A stretch of 64,000 nucleotides of DNA from Brevibacillus invocatus (GCF_003710915.1 NZ_RHHR01000009.1:124001-188000), one strand, 5' to 3'. Numbered from the stretch's first letter, positions 27,617 to 37,061 are shown. Notes: generated by a model from the sequence alone, not told the origin. Translations and numbers: made by a program.

Positions 27617-28162
27617 ATGATGAATACACGCGAAATCATAAAGCAAGTGGCTGAGCACTCAGATCTATACCTCCGTGAGGTCGAAGCGCTTTCCATAGAG
27701 CGATTGACATGGAAGGAAAGGGACGAGGACTGGTCGCTTGGACAGATGTATTGGCATCTGATCAATACCGCGCTGTACATGCAACTGAGTAACGTAGAAA
27801 CCTGCATCTCAAAAGAACAACACCCCGCTGTTTTGAATGCTGGAAAATCCGAGGTGGGTGAAACCGTATTTTCCCAAGGAGCCATTCCTCCCATCCGCAT
27901 TCAGGTTCCAGCGTCACCTCAATATACGCCTCTGCAACCAGAGAGCAAAGAGCAGATCGTCAAAGGCTTCCAGACGGTGCTGCAACGTATGGAGGAAACA
28001 GCGCCGCGATTGGATGCCCGTACATCTCTCCATAAAGTGATGCATCCCGGATTCGGTGCGCTGGATGCTAGGGAATGGTTTGCGTTGATTGAAATGCACT
28101 ACCGTCATCATTTCTTGCAGCAGGAACGGTTGAAAAACGCCTGGACAAGTTTGCAAGCATGA
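27617..28162 (+). CDS. DinB/YfiT-like four-helix protein
   Basis: A 181-residue protein of the DinB-like metal-binding four-helix superfamily. Likely metal histidines are in MYWHLINTA (about residue 55) and MHYRHHFLQQERL near the C-terminus. In Bacillales such proteins include bacillithiol S-transferases (BstA type), which fits the bshB2 neighbour 1 kb upstream, but this is inference. The ATG at 27617 is chosen for its 9-base spacing from AAAGGAG. Confidence 0.75.
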   Translation: MMNTREIIKQVAEHSDLYLREVEALSIERLTWKERDEDWSLGQMYWHLINTALYMQLSNVETCISKEQHPAVLNAGKSEVGETVFSQGAIPPIRIQVPASPQYTPLQPESKEQIVKGFQTVLQRMEETAPRLDARTSLHKVMHPGFGALDAREWFALIEMHYRHHFLQQERLKNAWTSLQA

Positions 28163-28168
28163 AAGTAG

Positions 28169-28213
28169 AAAAAAGCCGAAGACCTTCCTCTTGGGAGGTT
28201 CTTCGGCTTTTTC
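28169..28213. terminator. Bidirectional terminator between DinB-like and nucleoside phosphorylase genes
   Basis: AAAAAAGCCGAAGA...CC and GG...TTCTTCGGCTTTTT form a stem with a T-run on each strand. Confidence 0.85.
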
Positions 28214-28231
28214 GTTCTTCATTCTACCTGA

Positions 28232-28957
28232 TCATATCTCAACCTGAATCACCGCATCGAGTGCAATCGATGCCTCTGCTTCAATCGCTTTGGCCATTTC
28301 CTCTGTATGTGGGTTGTAGCTTTCCAAAAGGTCTGCATCCGCGTAGCCGTCTATCGCAAGAATCGAGCCTGCTTTTACACCTCTGAGCGCACAGATCACG
28401 AACAGCGCGGAATTTTCCATCTCCACAGCCAGTACACCTGCTTTTTGATACAGCTTGTGCGGGAATTCCAGCACGCCGTTGTAAAAAACATCCAGAGTTA
28501 GCGTGATGCCTTCTGCCACCTTGAGATTGGCCTCATGCTTATTCGCCGCCTGTGCCAGTGCTTCGACCACATGGCGGTCCGCCACTGCCGGGAATCCTGC
28601 TGGCACCAGTTGGCTGGTTAATCCGTCCTGACGAGCCACCGATGAGCTGATCACCAGACTGCCAGGCGTTATCTCCTTCTGGTACGAACCAGCCGTACCC
28701 ACGCGAATCATCACCTGTGCGCCGCCCTTTGCCAGTTCCTCGAAGCAGACTGCCGCCCCAGGCGAACCTACGCCATGACTGACTACGGCTACTTCGACGC
28801 CTTTCCATGTCCCGGCATAGCTGTGATATTCCCGGTTTTCCCCGACACTGCGATAATCCGTCAGCTTGGACGCAATCAGCGCTGCTCTTTTCGGATCGCC
28901 GCAAACGATAATACGCTTGGGTAGTTGCTCTGGATCTACTTTCAGATTGGTCAGCAT
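28232..28957 (-). CDS. Nucleoside phosphorylase (uridine/purine phosphorylase family)
   Basis: A 241-residue NP-I family enzyme that splits nucleosides with phosphate to base and (deoxy)ribose-1-phosphate. Family marks are IVCGDPKRAALIA (phosphate loop), MIRVGTAGS (about residue 84) and the ribose-site AVEMENSALF (about residue 180). The sequence around SVARQDGLTSQLVP resembles uridine phosphorylases more than DeoD. It is the last gene of the SAM-riboswitch/nup operon, beginning 1 base after yuiH, so it probably acts on the imported nucleoside, possibly methylthioadenosine or another SAM-derived nucleoside. Confidence 0.85.
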   Translation of the reverse strand: MLTNLKVDPEQLPKRIIVCGDPKRAALIASKLTDYRSVGENREYHSYAGTWKGVEVAVVSHGVGSPGAAVCFEELAKGGAQVMIRVGTAGSYQKEITPGSLVISSSVARQDGLTSQLVPAGFPAVADRHVVEALAQAANKHEANLKVAEGITLTLDVFYNGVLEFPHKLYQKAGVLAVEMENSALFVICALRGVKAGSILAIDGYADADLLESYNPHTEEMAKAIEAEASIALDAVIQVEI

Positions 28958-28958
28958 C

Positions 28959-29621
28959 TTAATCAAACTCCTTTTTCTCCCACTCGTCTTCTGGAATCGG
29001 CAGGGCTTCACCGGAGAAGCGCTCCTCCAGGAATGGATCTCCGTTCATATGAAAGCCGTTTTGTTCCCAGAAGCCAGGCTTGTTTTCCGTGATGAATTCG
29101 ATCCCGCGCAGCCATTTCACACTTTTCCAGAAGTACAGATGCGGAACGACCAGGCGCAAGGGCCAGCCGTGCTTGTCAGTAAGCGGTTCTCCCTCGAATG
29201 AATGAGCCAGCAGGACATCATCCCGATCCAGATCGCTCAGAGCCAGATTGGCAGTATAGTCGTGATCGCCGTGAAGCATCACGTATGAGCTGTGTGGCGT
29301 AATTCCGATGGCCTGCATGAATTCGCGAAAGCCCACGCCTGTAAACGCATTGTCAAAACGCGACCAGCGCGTGACGCAGTGAATGTCGCGCGTCACGGTC
29401 TTCTGCGGCATCGCCAATATATCAGCGTAACGCAGGGTTACTTCCCGGTCCACTTCCCCAAACACACGCAGTGTCCATTGCTCCATGTCGTATTCCGGGA
29501 CATCCCCTTCATGCAAAATAGGGAATCGCTCCGTCAGTACTTGCCCAGGCGGCAATCGTCTTGCCAGCGCCGGGTCTACTGCTGGAACCTTCATTCGTTT
29601 GATGCGATCTGCTTTGTTCAT
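28959..29621 (-). CDS. Sulfite-oxidase-like molybdopterin oxidoreductase (YuiH)
   Basis: A 220-residue protein with the sulfite oxidase molybdopterin-binding core: the Mo-ligand cysteine in RDIHCVTRWSRFD (about residue 82), then VPHLYFWKSVKWLRGIEF. It lacks the heme and dimerisation domains of true sulfite oxidases and any signal peptide. The substrate is unknown. It sits inside the nup operon, 30 bases after nupQ and 1 base ahead of the phosphorylase gene. Confidence 0.85.
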   Translation of the reverse strand: MNKADRIKRMKVPAVDPALARRLPPGQVLTERFPILHEGDVPEYDMEQWTLRVFGEVDREVTLRYADILAMPQKTVTRDIHCVTRWSRFDNAFTGVGFREFMQAIGITPHSSYVMLHGDHDYTANLALSDLDRDDVLLAHSFEGEPLTDKHGWPLRLVVPHLYFWKSVKWLRGIEFITENKPGFWEQNGFHMNGDPFLEERFSGEALPIPEDEWEKKEFD

Positions 29622-29651
29622 GCTGTTCCTTCCTCCTTTTTCCTGTCACGA

Positions 29652-30566
29652 TCAACGAGCGCTTTGCTGATTGCTGCTGGCTCCTCCGTTCTTGTCTTTC
29701 AGGAAGAACATCGCCACAATCGTCAGAACATACGGCAGCATGGACGTAAATTGTGTCGGCAACGAAAAGCCTTGCAGGCGTATGCTAAGTGCATCCATAA
29801 AACCAAACAACAAGCTCGATGCCAGGATGCCGAGTGGATGGGACTGTCCCATCATCATGGCTACCAGCGCGATAAAGCCGCGACCAGCCGTCATCCCTTC
29901 CGTAAACATCGTCACCTGTCCCAGGGAAAGCTGTGCGCCTGCTACACCGCAGAGGACGCCGCAAAGAAGAATCGCCATCACCTGCAAACGAGTTGTTTTC
30001 AACCCCAGACTGCGCGCTGCGACCGGGTTCATTCCCACCGCGAGAACGCGGAAGCCGGTAACGGTACGATAAAAGAAGATATAGAGCAGAATCGACGCCA
30101 GGAACGCCAGATAGACCAATGGCGAGTGACCGGAAACGATTTCCCCCAAGACTGGGATATCGTGAATGAGCGGGATCTCCAGACGCGGCAGGCCAGCCAT
30201 GTCCTTGTCGTAGAAAGCTCCCTTCACATCAAAGACTGCACGCAGGGCAAAGGTCGTAAGTCCCAATGCCAAAAAGTTGATGGCCACACCAACGACAATC
30301 TCATTCGCCTTCAACCCAATCGTCATGTAGGAAAATAACAGAGAGAACAGCACGCTGGCCGCAGCCGCGAACAAAACCGCCAGAAACAAACTCCCGGTAA
30401 AATGATTCCCGACGATCGCGGCAAATGCGCCAACCAGCACCAGACCTTCCAAGCCGACGTTAAAAATACCGACACGTGAGCAGAGCGCTCCGCCCAGAGC
30501 AGCCAACAAAATCGGCGTCACCATGCGGATCGTCGAACTAACGAGGGACCAATCAAGCCACTCCAT
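29652..30566 (-). CDS. nupQ: Nucleoside-type ABC transporter permease (NupQ/YufQ)
   Basis: A 304-residue permease of the BPD_transp_2 family with about eight to ten helices; ALGGALCSRVGIFNVGLEGLVLVGAF near the start and the GMNPVAARSLGL loop are typical of the YufQ/RbsC-like group. It overlaps nupP by 14 bases. Partner of NupP and NupO in nucleoside import. Confidence 0.88.
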   Translation of the reverse strand: MEWLDWSLVSSTIRMVTPILLAALGGALCSRVGIFNVGLEGLVLVGAFAAIVGNHFTGSLFLAVLFAAAASVLFSLLFSYMTIGLKANEIVVGVAINFLALGLTTFALRAVFDVKGAFYDKDMAGLPRLEIPLIHDIPVLGEIVSGHSPLVYLAFLASILLYIFFYRTVTGFRVLAVGMNPVAARSLGLKTTRLQVMAILLCGVLCGVAGAQLSLGQVTMFTEGMTAGRGFIALVAMMMGQSHPLGILASSLLFGFMDALSIRLQGFSLPTQFTSMLPYVLTIVAMFFLKDKNGGASSNQQSAR

Positions 30567-31623
30567 GCGATTCTCCCCCTTTCTTCTTCCGCTGTTTCCA
30601 CCAGCTGTAGCTGAATCTTGCGGAAATGAACAGGATAAGCACCGCTTGAATCACGCTCGCCAGCTCCAACGGAACCTCGGTATTCCTCTCCACGCCCATC
30701 GCCCCTGTCTGAAAGGCAGCGAGCAGAATCGACGTAAAAATCACTCCGATCGGATTGGAATTCGCGAGCAAGGTCGCCATCAGTCCTGTCCAAGCGAAAT
30801 TGGGTACGGTCAAGGCTCCATCTACAAAGCGGTAATGAGCGCCGAGCACCTCTACTGTCCCCGCCAACCCCGCAAACGCGCCGCTGGCAAACATTCCGGT
30901 CAGCATGACCTTGATTCGGTGAATCCCACCGTACTGGGCAAAAAACGGGTTGTGACCGAGCATTTTCACTTCATAGCCAAACGGTGTAAAACGAATGACC
31001 CAAAACAACAGCAATGCTGCTACAATCGCGATGATAAAGCCGCTATGCACACTCATTCCCGCGAACAGCTTAGGCAGCCACGCGCCTTTCTCCAGCATGA
31101 CGGTCTGAGCCAGTGCAGCGGAACCGCTTTTATCCTGAAAGGGATCGCTGACCAGATAGCTGGCAAACAACACCGCGATATAGTTCAGCAATAACGTGGA
31201 AATCAACAAAGGAATGCGGAATTTGGCTTCCATGTACCCGGCCATGAGCGACCACAGACCGCCAGCCACAATCCCGGTAACCAACGCTGCCAGTATCTTC
31301 ACGATTCCCGGTGCAGGCAGGTAGATCGCTACCAGTGTCGCGCTGATAGCCCCGAGAACCATCTGGCCCTCTGCCCCCAGGTTAAAAACCCCTGCACGGA
31401 AAGCCAGGGCAAGACCGAGAGCGATCAGCATAATCGGCGTTGCACGAGCCAATGTGGAAGAAAAGAAATAAAAATTACCGAAAGCCCCTTTCCACATTTC
31501 CTGATACGTGCCGATAATCGACTCCCCTACTGCAGCAATCACCAGCGCCCCGGTTAGCAAGCCGATGATGACGGCCAAAAGCGGTTGAACCAGTGACTTA
31601 CACAGCTCTTTGACTGCTACCAT
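30553..31623 (-). CDS. nupP: Nucleoside-type ABC transporter permease (NupP/YufP)
   Basis: A 356-residue permease of the same family with a longer N-terminus; AGVFNLGAEGQMVLGAI (about residue 85) is the family signature. It overlaps the ATPase gene by 26 bases and nupQ by 14, showing tight translational coupling. Confidence 0.88.
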   Translation of the reverse strand: MVAVKELCKSLVQPLLAVIIGLLTGALVIAAVGESIIGTYQEMWKGAFGNFYFFSSTLARATPIMLIALGLALAFRAGVFNLGAEGQMVLGAISATLVAIYLPAPGIVKILAALVTGIVAGGLWSLMAGYMEAKFRIPLLISTLLLNYIAVLFASYLVSDPFQDKSGSAALAQTVMLEKGAWLPKLFAGMSVHSGFIIAIVAALLLFWVIRFTPFGYEVKMLGHNPFFAQYGGIHRIKVMLTGMFASGAFAGLAGTVEVLGAHYRFVDGALTVPNFAWTGLMATLLANSNPIGVIFTSILLAAFQTGAMGVERNTEVPLELASVIQAVLILFISARFSYSWWKQRKKKGGESHGVA

Positions 31624-33127
31624 GAACGCTTCCTCCTGCCATCAGCACGCTGATTTTTTCTTCTGTCGCCTCTGCACGGGACAGCTCTCCTGCGATCCGT
31701 CCCTTGTACATGACCAGGATTCTGTCGGATAAAGCCATGATTTCCGAAAGCTCTGAAGAAACGAGCAGAATACCGTCTCCGCTGTTTCTCTTTTCAATCA
31801 AAGCTTGATGGATGTACTCCATCGCGCCAATATCGACACCACGTGTCGGTTCTGCGGCCATCAAAAACGGGGTCTCGTGCCCCAGCTCTCGAGCGACGAT
31901 CAGCTTTTGCAGGTTACCCCCAGAGAGATTGCCTGCCTGTTCATTCAATTGCTTGGAACCCGTCTTGATCGCAAACCGGTTGACCCATTCCTGTACGACC
32001 CGGCGGAAGGCATCACGTAAAATCACTCCGCGACGATAGTAAGCCGGTTTTCGCTGGTAGCCCATCAGTGCGTTTTCTTCCACGCTCTCCTGCTTCGCGG
32101 TCCCCCATAAATAACGGTCTTCCGGGATGTGGGAAAGTCCTGTTTCACGTACCTTGGCTACCGATTGATTGGTCACATCAACACCCGACAATCGGATGGT
32201 ACCATCCTGGATGTTCCGAAGGCCGCTAATCGCTTGCAGCAACTCGGACTGTCCATTGCCAGAAACCCCGGCAATCCCCACAATTTCTCCGTGATGAACG
32301 GTGAAGCTCACCTGGTCCAACAGCGACTGTTTATCGCGGACCGTCAGATTTTCCACCTGCAGCAAAGGCTTGCCATCCAGCGGGAGCCTTTCACTCAATT
32401 GCTGCAGCTCCCGTCCGACCATCAGGCGTGCCAGATCGTCCACATTGGTCTGATCCTTGGCTACGCTCCCTGTCACCTTTCCTCCGCGCAGCACGGTGAT
32501 TCGATCGGCTACTTCCATCACTTCCTGGAGCTTGTGCGTGATCAATATAACGCTTTTCCCGCTCTCCGCGAGATTACGGATAGTTTGCAGCAAGTCTTTT
32601 ACCTCAAGTGGTGTCAAAACTGCTGTCGGTTCATCCAAAACGATGATGTCTGCGCCCTGGTACAATACCTTAAGAATCTCCACCCGCTGTTGCTCTCCAA
32701 TCGAGCAATTCGCGACAAGAGCCTGCGGGTTTACAGGAATGCGGTACTGCTTACTCAGTTCGCGCACCTTGGCTGCCGCATCTTTGCGCAGAAAAAAGCC
32801 GCTCTTCCTAGGCTCGTAGCCAATTACGATATTTTCTGCCACACTGAACTCGCCAAACAACATGAAGTGCTGATGAACCATGCCAATCCCATGCTGGATC
32901 GCGTCGTTCGGACCGCGAAAGGCAACCGGTTTTCCATTCAGCACAATTTCCCCAGATGTGGGCTGTTCCATCCCGTACAGCATCCGCATCAACGTCGTCT
33001 TTCCCGCCCCGTTCTCTCCGACGATAGCGTGTACTTCACCTGCACCAAGTGTGATCGACACCTTGTCGTTGGCAGTAAAATCGCCGTACTTCTTGGTCAT
33101 TTCCCTCATTTCTAATCGGTGGGCCAT
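31598..33127 (-). CDS. nupO: Nucleoside-type ABC transporter ATPase with two ABC domains (NupO/YufO)
   Basis: A 509-residue tandem ATPase. Domain 1 (residues 1-240) has a full Walker A GENGAGKTTLM and Walker B DIIVLDEPTAVLTP; domain 2 (residues 255-500) has the degenerate A-loop GVSGNGQSELL and LSGGNLQKLIVAREL, as usual in the RbsA/YufO class where one site is weak. It energises NupP/NupQ. Confidence 0.9.
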   Translation of the reverse strand: MAHRLEMREMTKKYGDFTANDKVSITLGAGEVHAIVGENGAGKTTLMRMLYGMEQPTSGEIVLNGKPVAFRGPNDAIQHGIGMVHQHFMLFGEFSVAENIVIGYEPRKSGFFLRKDAAAKVRELSKQYRIPVNPQALVANCSIGEQQRVEILKVLYQGADIIVLDEPTAVLTPLEVKDLLQTIRNLAESGKSVILITHKLQEVMEVADRITVLRGGKVTGSVAKDQTNVDDLARLMVGRELQQLSERLPLDGKPLLQVENLTVRDKQSLLDQVSFTVHHGEIVGIAGVSGNGQSELLQAISGLRNIQDGTIRLSGVDVTNQSVAKVRETGLSHIPEDRYLWGTAKQESVEENALMGYQRKPAYYRRGVILRDAFRRVVQEWVNRFAIKTGSKQLNEQAGNLSGGNLQKLIVARELGHETPFLMAAEPTRGVDIGAMEYIHQALIEKRNSGDGILLVSSELSEIMALSDRILVMYKGRIAGELSRAEATEEKISVLMAGGSVHGSSQRAV

Positions 33128-33171
33128 CGCGATCCCCTCCTTTTGTCATTTCCTCTCCCCATACAACAGCA

Positions 33172-33195
33172 GACCGACTACAACCGTAGTCGGTC
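33172..33195 (-). other. Perfect 10-bp hairpin between nupN and nupO
   Basis: GACCGACTAC and GTAGTCGGTC flank a 4-base loop. No T-run follows on the minus strand, so it is more likely an mRNA-stabilising or processing hairpin after the binding-protein gene than a terminator. Confidence 0.6.
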
Positions 33196-33220
33196 ACGCC
33201 ATTTTCACTGAGCTGTTCGA

Positions 33221-34264
33221 TTAGAACGATTCAGGCACTTTGCGCGTACCCGCCACGATTTCTTCGTTGATTGCCTTTACCTTGTCTACAACCTCTTGTC
33301 CGATGAAGGCATGCAGTGGGGTTGCACTGTCGTGTGTGATATAGGTTACGCCCACGCCTTTTTCTTTCAAACCATAGGTAACTACTCCAGGCTGGAATGT
33401 ACCTTCTACAAAAGATTTCACGGTTTCATAAGCCGCTGCATCTGTACCTTTCAGTTGGGACAATACGATGTGCTCCGGATCGATCACAGTACGGTCTACG
33501 TCTTGACCTGCGGTATAGAAGCCTTTTTCCTTGGCTGCTTCAAAAACGCCCAGGTCACCTACAGCAGCAGCGCCGTTGATGAAGTCAGCACCTTGAGAAG
33601 CTTGCAGCAATGCCAGCTCCTTCGCCTTTGCCGGGTCGGTGAAGCTGCCCACGTAGTTGACGATGAATTCAGCATTTGGATTGGTTGCTTTCAGGCCTTC
33701 AGAAAAACCGCCTGTCCATTTCTTTAACAAAGGGATGTCCATCGCTACGACCATACCTACTTTGTTTGTTTTTGTCGCCAGACCAGCAGCAGCACCCATC
33801 AGATAGGCTGCTTCCTGCTCGCGGAAAGTTACGCTGCGAACGTTTGGCAGGTCGATCACGGTATCAATGATCGCGAAGTTGCGATCAGGGTTTTCAGCTG
33901 CCACTTTTTTCAGGGCATCCTCGGATTCAAAGGAGGATGTGATGATCAGGTCATATTGTTCAGCTACAGCCACGCGCAGATTTTCTTCAATCGCGCCGTA
34001 GTCGGTCGATTCGATCGTTTTCAGTTCAGCACCTAATTCTTCAGCTGCTTTTTTGGCACCATCGTCCATTTGCTGGAAGAATGGGTTTACCCCGATTTTC
34101 TCAGGCAGGACCAAAGCGATGCGTTTTTTCACTGCTGGTTCTTCCTTTTGTTCCGCTGGAGCTTGTCCAGAGGCTTGTCCATTGTCTGCCGGTGCATTTC
34201 CGCCACCAGCGCAACCTGTTGCCAAAACGGCGAATGTCGTTAAAGCCAACCATAACTTCTTCAT
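33221..34264 (-). CDS. nupN: BMP-family nucleoside-binding lipoprotein (NupN/BmpA-like)
   Basis: A 347-residue surface lipoprotein: signal peptide with lipobox LATGC (about residue 19), Gly/Gln/Ala-rich linker, then a Bmp family periplasmic-binding fold (ALVLPEKIGVNPFFQQMDDGA; GMVVAMDIPLLKKWTGGF). BMP proteins bind nucleosides. First gene of the operon, 93 bases ahead of nupO and 154 bases after the riboswitch terminator. The riboswitch suggests a SAM- or methionine-related nucleoside. Confidence 0.88.
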   Translation of the reverse strand: MKKLWLALTTFAVLATGCAGGGNAPADNGQASGQAPAEQKEEPAVKKRIALVLPEKIGVNPFFQQMDDGAKKAAEELGAELKTIESTDYGAIEENLRVAVAEQYDLIITSSFESEDALKKVAAENPDRNFAIIDTVIDLPNVRSVTFREQEAAYLMGAAAGLATKTNKVGMVVAMDIPLLKKWTGGFSEGLKATNPNAEFIVNYVGSFTDPAKAKELALLQASQGADFINGAAAVGDLGVFEAAKEKGFYTAGQDVDRTVIDPEHIVLSQLKGTDAAAYETVKSFVEGTFQPGVVTYGLKEKGVGVTYITHDSATPLHAFIGQEVVDKVKAINEEIVAGTRKVPESF

Positions 34265-34417
34265 GATGTCTCCCTCTCTCACACAAATTCTTTCGCGTTT
34301 TTGATCTCTAATAGGTAATGTACGTTTTTTTCGGCAAAAAAACAACAGTATATGCGTATATTTTCATAAAATATACTAAAAACGTTCGTGTATTCCACCT
34401 CTCTCCTTTCAACAAAC

Positions 34418-34445
34418 AAAAAAACTCTTCCTTTTGGGAAGAGTT
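34418..34445 (-). terminator. Expression-platform terminator of the SAM riboswitch
   Basis: On the minus strand AACTCTTCC-CAAAA-GGAAGAGTT followed by a T-run. It lies just after the S-box core and ahead of nupN. Confidence 0.85.
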
Positions 34446-34455
34446 CGCAGCTATC

Positions 34456-34580
34456 GCTATCCTCTTCCTCATCTGTCAAAATCCACATTTTGGATTTTGC
34501 AGGAATTGGCACCTTGCTGTACATGGTACAGTGGTTGCCGGGCTTCATCGGGCCAGTCCCTCCGCCGCTCTTGATAAGGT
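34456..34580 (-). promoter_or_regulatory. SAM-I (S-box) riboswitch
   Basis: Reading the minus strand, the conserved S-box blocks appear in order: CTTATCAAGAG, GGAGGGACTGGCCC, GATGAAGCCCGGCAACC, AAGGTGCCAATTCCTGCA and TGACAGATGAGGAAGAG. The P3 stem (TGTAC/GTACA) and P4 (AATCC...GGATT) are present and P1 can close between CTTATC and GATAG. S-boxes bind S-adenosylmethionine and terminate transcription when it is abundant; here the gene downstream is a nucleoside-type importer. Confidence 0.93.
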
Positions 34581-34609
34581 AGGTGAATCTATTCGGTTGA
34601 TACGGATTT

Positions 34610-34638
34610 AGTTTAACAGACTCTTTGAAAAACGTAAA
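34610..34638 (-). promoter_or_regulatory. Promoter of the SAM-riboswitch/nup operon
   Basis: On the minus strand TTTACG, 17-base spacer, TAAACT; the start would fall about 25 bases before the riboswitch P1 stem. Confidence 0.5.
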
Positions 34639-34666
34639 TTATTTTCATCTGGGAATACAGTTTGCG

Positions 34667-36145
34667 TTATTCCTTGGTTTGGAAGGATTGCTGCAGGCTG
34701 TGGGAAAGCTTGTTCAGCTCGCCCAACTCATCTGTTATCTCGCGAACCTTGTACTGCTGGTTCTCCGCGGTTGCGAACAACTCTTCCAGATTGGCTACGG
34801 ATTCTTCGGTTACGGCGGTAATGGTAGACATCTCGGCTGCCACTTCGCCAGAACGGCTTTTTACCAGGTCCATACTCGTGCGAACATGCTCCGTGGCAGA
34901 CAGGAACGTTTCCATTCCTGCTCGTACCGCTTCGATCGCAGCGACCGTCTGTACCGCTAGCTCTTTTCCTTTTGCAACCGAGGTTTCCCCATTGCTCATA
35001 TGGTAGACGGCGTTCTGACTCTCCTGATGAAGTGATTGCAGGATTTGGGTAATTTCCTGTGTAGCAGTGGCACTTTCCTCTGCCAGCTTGCGTACCTCGT
35101 CCGCGACTACGGCAAAGCCGCGTCCATGCTCACCAGCACGAGCCGACTCGATCGCGGCATTGAGTGCCAGCAGGTTGGTTTGCGATGCGATCTGATTAAT
35201 GGCTCCGACGATTTCCTCTACACGGTTGGCTTGACGATTCAACTGGTTGATCGTCGCAGAAGCTACATGAACGGCTTGCACGATCTGCTCCATCTGGGTG
35301 GACAGCTCATTCATTCTCGCTACGCTTTCGACCAGACGTCTGTTGTTTTGATCCGCCTCGGTCTTCATCATGTTTGCTTTCTCGGTCACCGATACGATTT
35401 CCTGGTCGATCTGCTGGACTTCCTCCTCGATCTTCACGGTGGAGTTCGCCTGTGCCTCCATGCCAGTCGCGACTTCCTTGAAGGCGATCATCATATCATC
35501 TGTATTTTGTCGGGTTCCCTCAGCGTGCCCGTGTACGTATTGCGAAGTGCGGTCCAACTGTTCCGTCATCAGCTGGATTTGCTCCAGCATCTCTACCAAA
35601 CGCTGCTCCTTCTCCTCTGCTTCCTGTCTCGCTGCATTCGCTTGCCTCAAAGAAGCTTGTCCAGCCAGACACAAATACGTGAGTGCAATCATCATTACGA
35701 AGATCGCGACGACGCGCACGATCAGATTTACTTCAGAGAAATCACCGCTGAACAGATCGTACTGTCTCGTGTAAAAACCGACTCCCGTAGCGATGGCTTG
35801 CGTAATGCCGGCAAACACCACCAGCTTCCAATCCAGATAGGCAGCCAAAAATCCCAATACAATAAAAGCAAGAAACGAGACTTCTTCATAAGGGGTAAAG
35901 TGATCGAATGAAATCGCATAAAACATAAGTCCAATAGCTACTAGGTAACGAATGATTCGGCTGTCCTTACGAATGAAATAATACGGCGATACAATCAGGG
36001 TCACCAGCAGTCCCAGTGAAGTAACGAGCCAGAAGTTCACATCCATTTGATACGCGATCAAGCCTGCCATCCAGAGATGATTCCACAAAATAAAAATCAT
36101 AAATCCTTCTTTGTTTGTCAGGGTGTTTCGCACTAACTGAATCAT
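34667..36145 (-). CDS. Methyl-accepting chemotaxis protein without large extracellular sensor
   Basis: A 492-residue receptor. The first 165 residues form about six membrane helices with only short loops; there is no classic periplasmic ligand domain and no clear HAMP domain. The rest is coiled-coil signalling domain with the CheA/CheW-binding tip [18 protein letters not shown] (about residue 325). It probably senses a membrane-related or intracellular cue. GGGGGGAA precedes the ATG. Monocistronic. Confidence 0.9.
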   Translation of the reverse strand: MIQLVRNTLTNKEGFMIFILWNHLWMAGLIAYQMDVNFWLVTSLGLLVTLIVSPYYFIRKDSRIIRYLVAIGLMFYAISFDHFTPYEEVSFLAFIVLGFLAAYLDWKLVVFAGITQAIATGVGFYTRQYDLFSGDFSEVNLIVRVVAIFVMMIALTYLCLAGQASLRQANAARQEAEEKEQRLVEMLEQIQLMTEQLDRTSQYVHGHAEGTRQNTDDMMIAFKEVATGMEAQANSTVKIEEEVQQIDQEIVSVTEKANMMKTEADQNNRRLVESVARMNELSTQMEQIVQAVHVASATINQLNRQANRVEEIVGAINQIASQTNLLALNAAIESARAGEHGRGFAVVADEVRKLAEESATATQEITQILQSLHQESQNAVYHMSNGETSVAKGKELAVQTVAAIEAVRAGMETFLSATEHVRTSMDLVKSRSGEVAAEMSTITAVTEESVANLEELFATAENQQYKVREITDELGELNKLSHSLQQSFQTKE

Positions 36146-36360
36146 GATTCCCCCCCTTTTCCCTCTTACATGTGGTTTTCTTCCCCATTATAGAACGTAT
36201 GAAACGCAAAATTCATGCGAACTTGTGAAGAATTTGATAAAGAATAGAAATATTTCCAATAAAATAATCACGGCTTTTACGGACCACTTATTCCAGAGCT
36301 GAATAGGCTGACAGGAAACAGAACGTACACAATGAATCCAAAAGGAAGGAACAGATAAAC

Positions 36361-36978
36361 ATGGAGCGAAATCAACTGCCCGTCAGTGTCCTGACGCGAA
36401 CCATAACGCGCCCCCATACGCGGATTTACTATCCACAATTGACCGGTCTGTCCAATCAACAGGCTGAGCAGCAGATTAACAAATCATTGCTGCAAACCGT
36501 CAATGGACTGATCCATGAACAGGAACGCGTTCAGATACAGGGAAATACACAGATGCAGGGAAGCTACGAGATCAAAACCAATGAACGAGGCATTTTCAGC
36601 GTTACCATGAGCAACTTTGCTTACACGCCGCCGATGGCTCATCCCATGACGTTTCTCGGCTCGCTGACAGCCGATGTACAGACAGGCAAGATCTACAATT
36701 TGCGCGAGTTGTTCAAGCCCGGCAGTGATTACGTGAGAATCTTATCTGAAAACATCAAGAAGCAGATCCAGCAAAGACAAATTCCTACCTTGAACCCCTT
36801 TACCACGATCTCGCCCGAACAAGACTTTTATGTCGCAGACAAATCGCTGGTCATTTACTTCCAGCTCTATGAATTAAGCCCATACTATGTCGGCTTTCCG
36901 ATGTTCCCCATCTCTGTGTACGACATCGAAGCCATTGTCGCGGACAATAGCCCGCTCAGCATCCTGTCAGCAGACTGA
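36361..36978 (+). CDS. DUF4163/DUF3298-like protein
   Basis: A 205-residue protein like the C-terminal part of PdaC/RsiV: an alpha-beta region with YYPQLTGLSNQQAEQQIN at the start and the DUF3298 motif GKIYNLRELFKPGSDYV (about residue 105). No signal peptide is visible, unusual since family members are mostly extracytoplasmic. Possible peptidoglycan-related or ligand-binding role. Own gene with GGAAGGA upstream. Confidence 0.75.
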   Translation: MERNQLPVSVLTRTITRPHTRIYYPQLTGLSNQQAEQQINKSLLQTVNGLIHEQERVQIQGNTQMQGSYEIKTNERGIFSVTMSNFAYTPPMAHPMTFLGSLTADVQTGKIYNLRELFKPGSDYVRILSENIKKQIQQRQIPTLNPFTTISPEQDFYVADKSLVIYFQLYELSPYYVGFPMFPISVYDIEAIVADNSPLSILSAD

Positions 36979-37061
36979 CGATCCGTGAAATCCAGGCAGG
37001 ATATCCGATTTCAAGAGGGAATATTAGACACCACTATCCTACAAAAACGGGGGCCCTACTC

